DNA of 11,051 bases from contig DKCF01000032.1 in the NCBI GenBank assembly GCA_002451435.1, forward strand, positions 9,632-20,682, written 5' to 3'. The stretch comes from Bifidobacterium sp. UBA6881 (GTDB lineage Bacteria; Actinomycetota; Actinomycetes; Actinomycetales; Bifidobacteriaceae). A program made the position numbers and the translations under genes. This document shows, piece after piece, positions 1 through 7,266 of this stretch (its first letter is position 1; each line of letters begins with the position of its first letter). Under the pieces are notes generated by a model. The model saw only the letters and a program-made list of their open reading frames with translations, did no database searches and was not told the DNA's origin.

Positions 1-728
1 CACACCGCGATGATGGTCAAGTCAAGCGGATCGGAGACCGCATAGGTGAAGCCGCTGTGACCGGATCCCTTGAGATGGTAGAACTCCCAGAACGCGATGC
101 CCGCGTATCCCATGAAGGCGATCATCGACGAGCCGGCTGCCAGACCATCGAGACCATCGGTCAGATTGATGGCGTTGCTCCAGGCGGACATGAGCAGATT
201 GACCCAGATCACGAAGAGCACGATGGACACCGCGCGACCTGCGAACTCGAAGCTGAGGAACGGCTTCTCGATGAAGCTCATACCGGCCTGCGCGCTGGGG
301 AAGCCAGACTTGGTGGGCAGGATCAAAGCCAGTACCGCGTAGATCGTGGCGAAGACGAACTGGCCGATGAACTTGCCCTTGACGGTCAGACCCTCGCTCT
401 GCTTCTTGCGCACCTTGGCGAAATCGTCGATGAATCCGAGGCATCCCATCGACAGCATGGCGAACAGCACCAGCACCGCCGACCACGATGGCACCTCGCC
501 ACGGGCGAGGAACCGGTACAGGGCGGACGATCCCCAACCCAGCACCACGGCGAGATTGATCACCACGCCGCCCAGCGTCGGCGTTCCGCGCTTGACCAGA
601 TGGGATTTCGGCCCATCCTGACGGATGTACTGGCCGTAATTGAGCTTGTGCACCAGACGAATCAGCAGTGGGGTGCCCACAATCGTCACAAGCAGCGACA
701 CCAAAATTCCGATGATGAGTGCAATCAC
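1..728 (-). CDS. mraY: Phospho-N-acetylmuramoyl-pentapeptide transferase MraY, partial (C-terminus off the window)
   Basis: MraY is an integral membrane enzyme that transfers phospho-MurNAc-pentapeptide from UDP to undecaprenyl phosphate, making lipid I. The first 242 codons are visible; bases 1-2 belong to a split codon. The family is usually about 320-370 residues, so roughly the last third is missing. The N-terminus (IALIIGILVSL) is a membrane helix. The first aspartate pair sits in GFIDDFAK (D101, D102), and the second motif NLTDGLDGLA is at residues 188-197; both are hallmarks of the active site. The start is a GTG at 728, chosen because GGAGAG lies 6 bases upstream (735-740) and the reading begins directly with the conserved first helix. 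It follows murF after 100 bases on the same strand, the normal dcw order. Identification is firm; only the missing end is unknown. Confidence 0.95.
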   Translation of the reverse strand, partial: MIALIIGILVSLLVTIVGTPLLIRLVHKLNYGQYIRQDGPKSHLVKRGTPTLGGVVINLAVVLGWGSSALYRFLARGEVPSWSAVLVLFAMLSMGCLGFIDDFAKVRKKQSEGLTVKGKFIGQFVFATIYAVLALILPTKSGFPSAQAGMSFIEKPFLSFEFAGRAVSIVLFVIWVNLLMSAWSNAINLTDGLDGLAAGSSMIAFMGYAGIAFWEFYHLKGSGHSGFTYAVSDPLDLTIIAV

Positions 729-828
729 CTGATGCTCTCCATTTCAGTCATATTGCGATTTCGGTTATGCGGCGCTTCATCCGGTCTGATATGCGGATCA
801 TGCGCGTTCCACTTCGTTCCCGTTGCTA
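729..828. other. murF-mraY intergenic gap, 100 bases
   Basis: Apart from the mraY ribosome binding site, I see no clear promoter or terminator hairpin. The heptamer TATGCGG occurs twice (766-772 and 790-796 on the plus strand), 24 bases apart; its meaning is unknown. mraY is probably transcribed through from murF. Confidence 0.4.
735..740 (-). promoter_or_regulatory. Ribosome binding site of mraY
   Basis: GGAGAG on the minus strand, 6 bases before the GTG at 728. It supports the non-ATG start of mraY. Confidence 0.7.
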
Positions 829-2319
829 CTATTCTGCCGCCAGGCCCTGCCAATGTTCGGCCAACGCGCTGAGACCCGAGGCATGGGAGCCCTTGAGCAG
901 CACGACCGCGCCATCATGGCCTTCGGCGAGATGCGTCACCATGGCATCGGCCTCGTCCGCGCCATGCGCCCAATCCACCGTGACGGCATCGGCCGCGGCC
1001 TCGGAGCCACCTTGCGCCATCGCCCCGGCGAGCGCGTCCAACGCGGCGTCCGAGGCGCTGCCGACGGCGACCAAAGCATCCACGCCGCCTTCGACCGCAT
1101 ACCGGCCCACACCGGCATGGAGCGTCTTCTCGTCCGGACCGAGCTCCAGCATGGCGCCCAGCACCGCGATGCGGAACGGATGCGGATCCTGGCCGGCGCG
1201 CCAGCGCAACAGCCCGTCGATGCCCGCCTCCATGGAATCGGGATTGGCGTTGAAGGAATCATCGATCAGCGTGAACGTCGTCTCCGGCTTGCGGACGGTG
1301 GATACCGCCATGCGATGCGGGCTGATGCTCTTCACATCGGACAGTCCCGCCGCGACCTGCGCGGCCGACATGCCCAGACGCGTCGCCACGGCGGCCGCGG
1401 CCAGCGCGTTCATCACATTATGCTGGCCGCAAATGCCGAGCGTCACCTCGGCGCGGTCCCCGTCGACGTTCAGCGTGAAGGACGGATGATCCAGATCGTC
1501 GCAGCGCACGTTCTGGGCGGTGACCGATGGCTGGGCGCCGTCTTCCTGCGGCAAGCCAAACCAGACGACGTCGCCCGGCGCGATGGCCCGCATCGCGCTC
1601 ACCCGGGCGTCGTTGGCGTTCAGGACGGTCACGCCATCGGGCACCAGTCCGCGCACGATCTCGGACTTGGCCTGGGCAATGCGCTCCGGAGAGCCGAACT
1701 CACCCAGATGCGCCACGCCCACCTTGAGCACGACGGCGATGTCCGGCGGAACCAGCGACGTCAGATTGGCGATCTCGCCCACATGGTTGGCGCCCATCTC
1801 CGCCACAAGGAATCGGGTTCCGGCGTTCACCTTGAGCGCGGTCAGCGGCAGACCGATCTCATTGTTGAACGACCCCACCGGGGCCACGGTCGAGCCGACG
1901 CCCGAAAGCAACGATTTCAGCAGATCCTTGGTGGTGGTCTTGCCGACGGAGCCGGTGATGCCGATCACCGTGAACGCGTCGTCCTCCGCGCGGCGGCGTT
2001 CGATGTTGTGCCTGGCCAATGCACCCAGAGCCGTGACGGTGTTCTCCACCACGATCTGGGGCACGCCGGCGTGCTCGACCTCATGGTCCACCACCGCGGC
2101 CACGGCACCTTGGGAACCGACCTTGGGAACGAAATCATGTCCGTCGACGCGTTCGCCGGCGATCGCCACGAACACCGAACCGTCGACGATCTGCCGCGAA
2201 TCGGTGAACGCGCTGGTGGCGACCGGCGCGTTCACATCGATGGCACCGGCCACCAGCCGTCCATGGACCGCTTCGGCGATCTCCGCCACGCTCATCGGCA
2301 TCATGCCCGGGTTGTTCAC
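829..2319 (-). CDS. murF: UDP-N-acetylmuramoyl-tripeptide--D-alanyl-D-alanine ligase MurF
   Basis: MurF is the cytoplasmic ATP-dependent ligase that adds D-Ala-D-Ala to the UDP-MurNAc-tripeptide, completing the pentapeptide that MraY uses. With the GTG at 2319 the protein has 496 residues, slightly longer than the usual 450-480. All three Mur ligase domains are present. The N-terminal substrate domain contains TDSRQIVDGSVFVAIAGERVDGHDF-like signatures (about residues 39-63). The central ATPase has the P-loop GITGSVGKTTTKD (120-132), SFNNEIGLPLT (150-160), EMGANHVGEI (174-183) and HNVMNALAAA (300-309). The C-terminal domain has DDSFNANPDSM (353-363), LGAMLELG (387-394) and KGSHASGL (476-483). 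The usual aspartate of GDMLELG is alanine here (A389), a minor oddity. An upstream in-frame ATG at 2370 exists, but AAGAGGAG 7 bases before the GTG decides the start. The gene lies 166 bases after the MurE-like gene, behind a possible promoter of its own. Confidence 0.95.
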   Translation of the reverse strand: MNNPGMMPMSVAEIAEAVHGRLVAGAIDVNAPVATSAFTDSRQIVDGSVFVAIAGERVDGHDFVPKVGSQGAVAAVVDHEVEHAGVPQIVVENTVTALGALARHNIERRRAEDDAFTVIGITGSVGKTTTKDLLKSLLSGVGSTVAPVGSFNNEIGLPLTALKVNAGTRFLVAEMGANHVGEIANLTSLVPPDIAVVLKVGVAHLGEFGSPERIAQAKSEIVRGLVPDGVTVLNANDARVSAMRAIAPGDVVWFGLPQEDGAQPSVTAQNVRCDDLDHPSFTLNVDGDRAEVTLGICGQHNVMNALAAAAVATRLGMSAAQVAAGLSDVKSISPHRMAVSTVRKPETTFTLIDDSFNANPDSMEAGIDGLLRWRAGQDPHPFRIAVLGAMLELGPDEKTLHAGVGRYAVEGGVDALVAVGSASDAALDALAGAMAQGGSEAAADAVTVDWAHGADEADAMVTHLAEGHDGAVVLLKGSHASGLSALAEHWQGLAAE

Positions 2320-2326
2320 TCTTGTT

Positions 2327-2334
2327 CTCCTCTT
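2327..2334 (-). promoter_or_regulatory. Ribosome binding site that sets the murF start
   Basis: AAGAGGAG on the minus strand, 7 bases before the GTG at 2319. The longer in-frame reading from the ATG at 2370 lacks a comparable site, so the GTG start is preferred. Confidence 0.75.
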
Positions 2335-2346
2335 GTTTTCAGTACC

Positions 2347-2367
2347 GTGCGAATATGGTATCCGCAC
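2347..2367. promoter_or_regulatory. 21-bp dyad upstream of murF, possible operator
   Basis: Symmetric arms GTGCG-n-ATA-nnn-TAT-n-CGCAC, with 8 of 10 paired positions matching around the centre at 2357. It lies 28 bases upstream of the murF start, just downstream of the candidate promoter at 2379-2407. That is where a repressor site or a leader hairpin would act. No regulator can be named from the sequence. Confidence 0.35.
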
Positions 2368-2378
2368 CACGTGTCTTC

Positions 2379-2407
2379 ATTATGCGATTCGTCGGATCAT
2401 TCGTCAC
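2379..2407 (-). promoter_or_regulatory. Candidate internal promoter for murF
   Basis: On the minus strand, GTGACG (2402-2407, 4 of 6 matches to TTGACA) is followed after 17 bases by CATAAT (2379-2384, 5 of 6 matches to TATAAT). This would start a transcript near 2372, giving a leader of about 50 bases before murF. Spacing is ideal but the -35 is weak, and such matches also occur by chance. Confidence 0.3.
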
Positions 2408-2485
2408 AGGCTATATTCCCTCCGGCGATCATGCGGACGTCCAATCGGCATTCGCCGCGTGCGCGTCGCATCGTTCCGTATCGTC

Positions 2486-3364
2486 TCATTGCATGTCGCG
2501 CGATACGCGCAGGGCGCTTTTGATGTTCGCCTTGCGCACCCCGGCGGCCAGCACCATCGCGATGGACAGGGACAGCGCGCCGGCATCGGATTCGTCATAG
2601 GCCGACGAAGCCTGCGCCGCCAGCAGATCCGATTCCGAAGTGCGACGCGCGATGTGCGTGTGCTTGCCGATGACGCATCCGAAGCGTGCTGCGAAGTCGC
2701 GGGTCCGTTTCTCGTCGGAGCCGGTGTCCGAGCATCCCAACACGTCGATGTTCACCGCCTGCAACGCCTGTTCGTCAAGCGTGCGCTTGTCCAAGGCGAG
2801 GATCACCGCGGCCGCGCCGTCCTCCATGCATACCGCCAGCGTGCGTTGCACGTCGAGGATCGACAACGGGTAACGCAGGTTGAGGAACCGTTCCAAGGAT
2901 TGCGAATCGGAAGCGCTCACCACGCCCACGGGATTACCCAGCATATGCAGGAAATCGGCGAGGTTCCTGACATTATGCTCCACGGATTCGTCATCCTCGC
3001 CGGCCACGGCGAACACGGCAAGGGAATCGGACGGGGAACCCGCCATAGTGCTGGCCAACACGCCCAACTGCTCTTCGGTGAGGTCGGCATACACCAATGG
3101 GATCTGCGGGTTGCGAATCGTTCCCCGCATCGCGCTCGGAACCACCGCGGCGTACGCGCCCAGGCTCTGCGCCGTCTCGATCTGATGCGCGTCCGTATCC
3201 GTCGACGGTATGAACAACGCACCGGGACGCACGGAATCGATTGCGTCGGCTATGGACGTCACCGTCACCTCGGTCGCCGACGGGGGCTCGATCTCGCAAC
3301 CATACCGGTTGGACAGCATGCCCAGCGTCATACGACGGTTCATGGCTTCACTGACAGCGCTCAT
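2486..3364 (-). CDS. MurE-like protein without ATP-binding loop or C-terminal domain, probable pseudoenzyme
   Basis: A 292-residue protein in the slot that murE normally occupies between ftsI and murF. Residues 43-77 (SVRPGALFIPSTDTD, then IETAQSLGAYAAVVPS) match the N-terminal UDP-binding domain pattern of MurE. Residues 115-149 align with the start of the central ATPase domain, ending in the family-like LGNPVGVVS, but the P-loop (GTNGKTTT in true MurE) reads GEDDESVEHN, with no lysine or TT. Residues 181-213 sit where the EVSSHAL...FTNL.DH region would be, again without its key residues. The end (DAGALSLSIAMVLAAGV) resembles the closing helices of the central domain. The C-terminal ligase domain is absent; true MurE is about 480-530 residues. 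ATG at 3364 is supported by GGGAG 5 bases upstream. The frame is intact, so this is not a decayed pseudogene. Ligase activity is not expected; its real role is unknown. Confidence 0.75.
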   Translation of the reverse strand: MSAVSEAMNRRMTLGMLSNRYGCEIEPPSATEVTVTSIADAIDSVRPGALFIPSTDTDAHQIETAQSLGAYAAVVPSAMRGTIRNPQIPLVYADLTEEQLGVLASTMAGSPSDSLAVFAVAGEDDESVEHNVRNLADFLHMLGNPVGVVSASDSQSLERFLNLRYPLSILDVQRTLAVCMEDGAAAVILALDKRTLDEQALQAVNIDVLGCSDTGSDEKRTRDFAARFGCVIGKHTHIARRTSESDLLAAQASSAYDESDAGALSLSIAMVLAAGVRKANIKSALRVSRDMQ

Positions 3365-3426
3365 TTCCGCTCCCGTTCTTCATACTTCTTCACCGAGTCA
3401 CCGTGTGCCAAGTGCCACCGGATCGC

Positions 3427-5229
3427 CTACCAAGTCACCGGAATAGCACCAGTGCGGGGACTGGAGGCCGGCACCTCATACTTCTGCATAAGGAATTCAC
3501 CAATTTCCGCCGTGACGGGGCCCGCAGTCAAACCACCATAGCTGCCTTGGGGGTCCTTGAGCACCACAGTGATCACGAATCTCGGATTATCCGCCGGAAT
3601 GATGGTGGAGTAATCGCTGATGATGGATGTCAGACTGCCGTTCTCGCCGGCCACTTCGGCCGTACCGGATTTCGCCGCCATACGGTACCCGTCCACCTTG
3701 ACGAACGTGTTGTAGTGTTCGGCGGCGGATTCCATGGCGTTCAGCATCTGCGAGGCCACGGATTCGTCAATCACCCGGACGGCCTCGCCCTTGGCCTTCT
3801 GCTCGTGCACGTGGCCTTCGGAATCGGTGATGGATTTGATGATGCGCAGCGGTTTCTTCACGCCCTTGTTGGCGATGACCGACACCGCGTTCGACAACTG
3901 CATGATGTTGACCGTGTAGCCCTGGCCGAACAGCACGGTGTTGCGCGTTCGGCGGTCCCAGCTGCCGGAGGAATGCAGCACGCCCGACGATTCGCCCGGC
4001 AGGTCCAGTCCGGTGTCCTGTCCGATGCCGAACTTGCTGATGAACTCATACCGCTGTTCGTTGCTCATCTTCTCCCCGGCCATGACCATGCCGACGTTCG
4101 AGGACTGTTCCAGGATGCCGGCGAGGGTCCACTGCTCGTTGCCGTGGTCGACGGCGTCCTTGTACTTCTGCCCGTCCACCACGATGGTTCCGGGAACCGT
4201 GAACTTGTCCTCGAGCTTGTGCAATCCGCTCTGCACGATTCCCGACATGGCGAACACCTTGCCGATGGATCCCGGTTCGAAGGTCTCGCTCACCGCGCGC
4301 GACACGCCGAGTTTGGCGTCGTCGCTGCCGGCTTCGATCTCGTCGCTGTCGGCCAACGCCAGAACGTCACCGGATTGCACGTCCTGCACCATCGCGATGC
4401 CCCATGCCGAATGATATTTGCTCTCGCTGTCCTTGAGCACCTTTTCCACGTACCATTGCACATCATGGTCGATGGTCAGCGTCACATCGGATCCATTGAC
4501 CGCGTCCTTGGATTCGGTCATGGTGCCCGGGATCTCGACGCCGCCGCTGCCCTGCTGGTATACCTGATACCCGTCCTTGCCGGTGAGCGTCTTGTTCTCC
4601 ATCTGCTCGATGCCGGCCGCACCCTTGCCGTCCGAGTCAAGGCCGCCGAGCAACGCGCCCATCAGCGTTCCGTTCGAATAGACGCGTTCGTTGCTGAGTT
4701 CCCCGTAGACGATGCCACCCAGATTCAGTTTGCTGATCTTGCGTTTAATGGACGGCGTCACATCCTTTTTCAGAATGACGTACTGCCCGCTTCCGGCCAG
4801 CATCGCGCCGAGTTCCGTCGCATCCATGCCGAGGATGGGCGCCAGCAGACGCGCCACCGCGGCGGCCCCCGTGGCGCCGACCGGCTTGCCGTTGATCTGA
4901 TGGCATTCGCCAGCGGTCTGCTTCGTGCAGGTGACCGGTTTGAAATCCTGCGCGAGCTGCGGGTTGCCGATGATGTTGTACCGCTCCACGCTTTGCGCGA
5001 GAATCGAACCGTTGGTGTCCATGATCTTGCCGCGACGCGCCTTCAATGTGACCTTGATGGTGCGGTTTTCCGCGGCCTGCAACGCCACTTCCTTGCCGTT
5101 GACCAGCTGCACGCAGACCAGACGGCCGAGACAGACCAACCCCACGATCGTCAGTACAAGTCCGATGGCCATGGTCTTCACCATGAGGGTTTTCTGCGAG
5201 GACATCCAAGATTGGCGGTGTGGCTTCAC
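3427..5229 (-). CDS. ftsI: Class B penicillin-binding protein FtsI (PBP3), septal peptidoglycan transpeptidase
   Basis: A membrane-anchored D,D-transpeptidase that cross-links septal peptidoglycan, working with FtsW and FtsL. It has 600 residues. A short cytoplasmic N-terminus leads to one membrane helix (about residues 18-37). The class B start motif RRGKIMDTNGSILAQS is at 65-80, with dimerisation/pedestal segments to about 240 and the transpeptidase domain from about 275. Active-site motifs: SIGK (S321 nucleophile, K324), SSN (376-378) and KSGT (520-523). No PASTA repeats follow. The segment near 100-110 contains two cysteines (C101, C109) that would be outside the membrane. The start is the GTG at 5229, overlapping the ftsL stop in GTGA, with GGAGA upstream; an ATG eight codons later lacks a comparable site. 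The stop is at 3427, 62 bases before the MurE-like gene. The gene family is certain; the septal role follows from position. Confidence 0.95.
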   Translation of the reverse strand: MKPHRQSWMSSQKTLMVKTMAIGLVLTIVGLVCLGRLVCVQLVNGKEVALQAAENRTIKVTLKARRGKIMDTNGSILAQSVERYNIIGNPQLAQDFKPVTCTKQTAGECHQINGKPVGATGAAAVARLLAPILGMDATELGAMLAGSGQYVILKKDVTPSIKRKISKLNLGGIVYGELSNERVYSNGTLMGALLGGLDSDGKGAAGIEQMENKTLTGKDGYQVYQQGSGGVEIPGTMTESKDAVNGSDVTLTIDHDVQWYVEKVLKDSESKYHSAWGIAMVQDVQSGDVLALADSDEIEAGSDDAKLGVSRAVSETFEPGSIGKVFAMSGIVQSGLHKLEDKFTVPGTIVVDGQKYKDAVDHGNEQWTLAGILEQSSNVGMVMAGEKMSNEQRYEFISKFGIGQDTGLDLPGESSGVLHSSGSWDRRTRNTVLFGQGYTVNIMQLSNAVSVIANKGVKKPLRIIKSITDSEGHVHEQKAKGEAVRVIDESVASQMLNAMESAAEHYNTFVKVDGYRMAAKSGTAEVAGENGSLTSIISDYSTIIPADNPRFVITVVLKDPQGSYGGLTAGPVTAEIGEFLMQKYEVPASSPRTGAIPVTW

Positions 5230-5681
5230 TTGCTGTCGTCTCCAGTCGCCTTGTATCCATTCAGGTCGATGGTCAGGGCGCCTTCCTGCGGCACCATGCC
5301 CATCTGCTCGGCCTTGCTGGGCAACGACGCCTCAAGCTTGTCGAGCTTGGCCTGGTCGTCTTCGACGTCCTGCGTCAGTCGGGTGATGTTCGATTCGATT
5401 TTGTTCGATTCGAACGAATTCTGCACCATTTCGGTGCGGAGCATCAGCGAACCGAGCAGGGAGGCGCCGAGGAAGACCACCGCGATGACCAGATGCAGCA
5501 ATGGCGTGCTACGGGTGCGGGTCCATGTGATCAGCTGTTCGAATCCGCGCTTGAAACCGTTGCCTTCGGCACGCGCGCCTTTGATGACATGCAGCTCCGG
5601 ACGGGTCGTTCCCGCCGTCTCGTCCTGGCTTTTGCGTCCAGCCGGAACGGCGCTCGACAAAACAGTTCTTGGTGCGGCCAT
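5226..5681 (-). CDS. ftsL: FtsL-type bitopic division protein
   Basis: A small membrane protein of 151 residues in the ftsL position between rsmH and ftsI. In well-studied bacteria FtsL forms a complex with FtsB/DivIC and FtsQ and activates FtsW-FtsI. The visible layout fits: a basic, disordered cytoplasmic N-terminus (1-57), a single membrane helix (about 60-81, LLHLVIAVVFLGASLLGSLM), then a heptad-like coiled coil (about 84-119). The ending AEQMGMVPQEGALTIDL resembles the A..LGMV....I.I pattern seen after the coiled coil in this family. Sequence conservation in FtsL is low, so the call rests mainly on topology and place. ATG at 5681 has AAGGAGG 7 bases upstream. It begins one base after the rsmH stop and shares four bases with ftsI, which suggests coupled translation of the three proteins. 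Confidence 0.82.
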   Translation of the reverse strand: MAAPRTVLSSAVPAGRKSQDETAGTTRPELHVIKGARAEGNGFKRGFEQLITWTRTRSTPLLHLVIAVVFLGASLLGSLMLRTEMVQNSFESNKIESNITRLTQDVEDDQAKLDKLEASLPSKAEQMGMVPQEGALTIDLNGYKATGDDSK

Positions 5682-5682
5682 C

Positions 5683-6714
5683 TCAGCGCCTCCTTCCTTT
5701 TCCGCTCACACTCATGTAATCGGCCCCTTGCTCGAACCGCCTCCGCCATCGCCGTGGAATCGGCCGGGTCAGCTCGATCGCCCGGAGCCGCACCGAAGCG
5801 GAACGTGGGTTCCGTGCGATCTCCTCGTCATCCGCCTTGATCGCCCCGCGCGTCAGCTCCTTGAAGAACGGCATCATGTCAGGGGGAACCACCGGCATAT
5901 CCGGCGGCACATCCGCCTTCAGCCCCTGGTTCATGAAGGACTTCACCGTTTTGTCCTCCAGAGAATGGTACGACTCCACGACCAATCTGCCGCCCACGGC
6001 AAGCCGGTTCGCGATCTGCGGCAACGTGCCGGCGAGCTTGTCAAGCTCGCCGTTCACTTCGATGCGCAGCGCCTGAAAAACCCTTTTCGCCGGATTGCCG
6101 GCAGGACGATGCGCCTGCGGCACGACCTCGTCGACCAGCCGATTGAGCTGCCCGGAAGTGGCCAGCGGCTCGGTTTCGCGGCGGCGGACGATCTCGCGCG
6201 CGATCTGCTTGGAGAAGCGCTCCTCGCCGTATGTGCGGAAGATGCGCACCAAATCGGCATACGAATATTCGGCGAGAATACGCTCCGCGGTCAGCGGCTG
6301 GCTCACATCCATGCGCATATCGAGCGGCGCGTCATGCGAATAGGAGAAGCCGCGATCGGTCTCGTCGATCTGCAGACTGGACAATCCCAGATCCATGAAC
6401 ACCGCGTCCACCCTGTCGATGCTTTGATCGTCAAGCACCTGCGCGAACTCATCGAATGCGGCGTGCACCGGGATGAACCGCTCCGACAGCCCCTCCATGC
6501 GCATGCGTTCCGTGGCGAGCCCCAATGCCTCGGTATCGCGGTCGATGCCGATGAGCCGGGCCTCCGGGCACGCCTTGAGGAAGGCCGTGGAATGGCCCGC
6601 CAAACCGAGCGTGCAATCCACCGCCGTCGCGCCCGGCTTCGCCAATGCGGGCGCGACCAGGTCCACACAATCGTCCAGCAACACTGGCTGATGAATCGTC
6701 GTCACATCTGCCAT
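5683..6714 (-). CDS. rsmH: 16S rRNA (cytosine(1402)-N(4))-methyltransferase RsmH (MraW)
   Basis: RsmH uses S-adenosylmethionine to methylate N4 of C1402 in the 16S rRNA decoding site. The protein has 343 residues, against 310-340 for most relatives. Family signatures run through it: HQPVLLDD (8-15), the SAM loop DCTLGLAGHS (33-42), acidic end of the next strand IGIDRD (55-60), DLGLSSLQID (108-117), GFSYSHDAPLDMRM (122-135), AKRVFQALRIEVNGEL (209-224), SYHSLEDKTVKSF (248-260) and NPRSASVRLRAIE (302-314). The SAM loop has LA where GRGGHS is commonest, a small deviation. The tail is arginine-rich. The ATG at 6714 overlaps the mraZ stop by one base (TGATG), with GGTGGG upstream, so translation is probably coupled to mraZ. 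Confidence is very high. Confidence 0.96.
   Translation of the reverse strand: MADVTTIHQPVLLDDCVDLVAPALAKPGATAVDCTLGLAGHSTAFLKACPEARLIGIDRDTEALGLATERMRMEGLSERFIPVHAAFDEFAQVLDDQSIDRVDAVFMDLGLSSLQIDETDRGFSYSHDAPLDMRMDVSQPLTAERILAEYSYADLVRIFRTYGEERFSKQIAREIVRRRETEPLATSGQLNRLVDEVVPQAHRPAGNPAKRVFQALRIEVNGELDKLAGTLPQIANRLAVGGRLVVESYHSLEDKTVKSFMNQGLKADVPPDMPVVPPDMMPFFKELTRGAIKADDEEIARNPRSASVRLRAIELTRPIPRRWRRRFEQGADYMSVSGKGRRR
5689..5695 (-). promoter_or_regulatory. Strong ribosome binding site of ftsL inside the rsmH 3' end
   Basis: AAGGAGG on the minus strand, 7 bases before the ftsL ATG at 5681, lying within the last codons of rsmH. Confidence 0.75.
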
Positions 6715-7229
6715 CAGAATCCCACCGCCGGTAATACGTCATCGGCAATATCGGAGTACTCCTGCTCCTTGTCGGCAAGGTACTCCTCCCATGCCTGTCT
6801 GTTCCAAATCTCCGCTCTGGTCCCCACACCGATCACCACGATGTCGTCGCCGAGCCCCGCGTAATCGCGCAGCATCTGCGGCACCAGCACACGTCCCTGC
6901 CGGTCGGGGTTCTGCTCGACCGCGCCGGAAAGGAAGACGCGCAGGTATTCACGCGCCGCCCTGTTTCCCATGGACGTGCGCTGGATGCGCATGGCGATGC
7001 GGCGGAATTCGATTTGCGGCAGCAGATACACGCACCGCTCCTGGCCCCGGGCCATCACCATACCGTCTCCAATCCGGGCCCGCAGTTTCGCAGGCAGCGC
7101 CATGCGTCCCTTGGCATCGATTTTGGGAGTGTAGGTTCCAAGCAGCAATGGGGGAAAATCCGCCGACACGTCGTTCGACGATGTCGTCTCGTCTTCGGAG
7201 GACGGCGCAGCTCCAACATCGTGGACCAT
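6714..7229 (-). CDS. mraZ: Transcriptional regulator MraZ with an acidic N-terminal extension
   Basis: MraZ is a ring-forming DNA-binding protein of the SpoVT/AbrB superfamily that controls its own dcw operon. From ATG 7229 it has 171 residues; relatives are usually about 140-150. The two tandem half-domains are clear: DAKGRMALPAKLR (38-50) and DRQGRVLVPQMLRDYAGL (109-126), each carrying the DxxGR...P signature. Conserved LLGTYTPKID starts at residue 29, so residues 1-27 are extra: rich in Ser, Asp, Glu and Thr, probably disordered. An in-frame ATG at 7316 would give 200 residues, but AAGGAGGT 6 bases before 7229 decides the start, and the longer reading would translate the operator. No ribosome binding site supports a start nearer LLGTYT. 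It is the first gene of the leftward operon and overlaps rsmH by one base. Confidence 0.95.
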   Translation of the reverse strand: MVHDVGAAPSSEDETTSSNDVSADFPPLLLGTYTPKIDAKGRMALPAKLRARIGDGMVMARGQERCVYLLPQIEFRRIAMRIQRTSMGNRAAREYLRVFLSGAVEQNPDRQGRVLVPQMLRDYAGLGDDIVVIGVGTRAEIWNRQAWEEYLADKEQEYSDIADDVLPAVGF

Positions 7230-7235
7230 TGCCGC

Positions 7236-7243
7236 ACCTCCTT
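7236..7243 (-). promoter_or_regulatory. Ribosome binding site that sets the mraZ start
   Basis: AAGGAGGT on the minus strand, a near-perfect match to the 16S anti-Shine-Dalgarno sequence, 6 bases before the ATG at 7229. It rules against the longer in-frame reading from 7316. Confidence 0.85.
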
Positions 7244-7266
7244 CGCCGACATGCAGACGCGCTCCA

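Noticed and set aside
823..2523. A 566-codon plus-strand frame opposite murF
   Set aside because: It is antisense to a complete MurF with all ligase motifs; its composition is typical of a GC-driven shadow frame.
2404..2598. A 64-codon minus-strand frame in and beside the murF upstream gap
   Set aside because: It overlaps the end of the MurE-like gene in another frame, has no ribosome binding site, and is Arg/Cys/Pro-rich like other chance frames.
1520..3541. A 673-codon plus-strand frame across murF, the gap and the MurE-like gene
   Set aside because: It crosses the murF-MurE-like gap and both genes in antisense, and shows no family signature.
3403..6864. An uninterrupted 1153-codon plus-strand reading frame opposite ftsI, ftsL, rsmH and mraZ
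   Set aside because: It mirrors four genes with clear family motifs on the minus strand, spans all their boundaries, is rich in His, Arg and Ala as GC-biased antisense frames are, and shows no domain or ribosome binding site.
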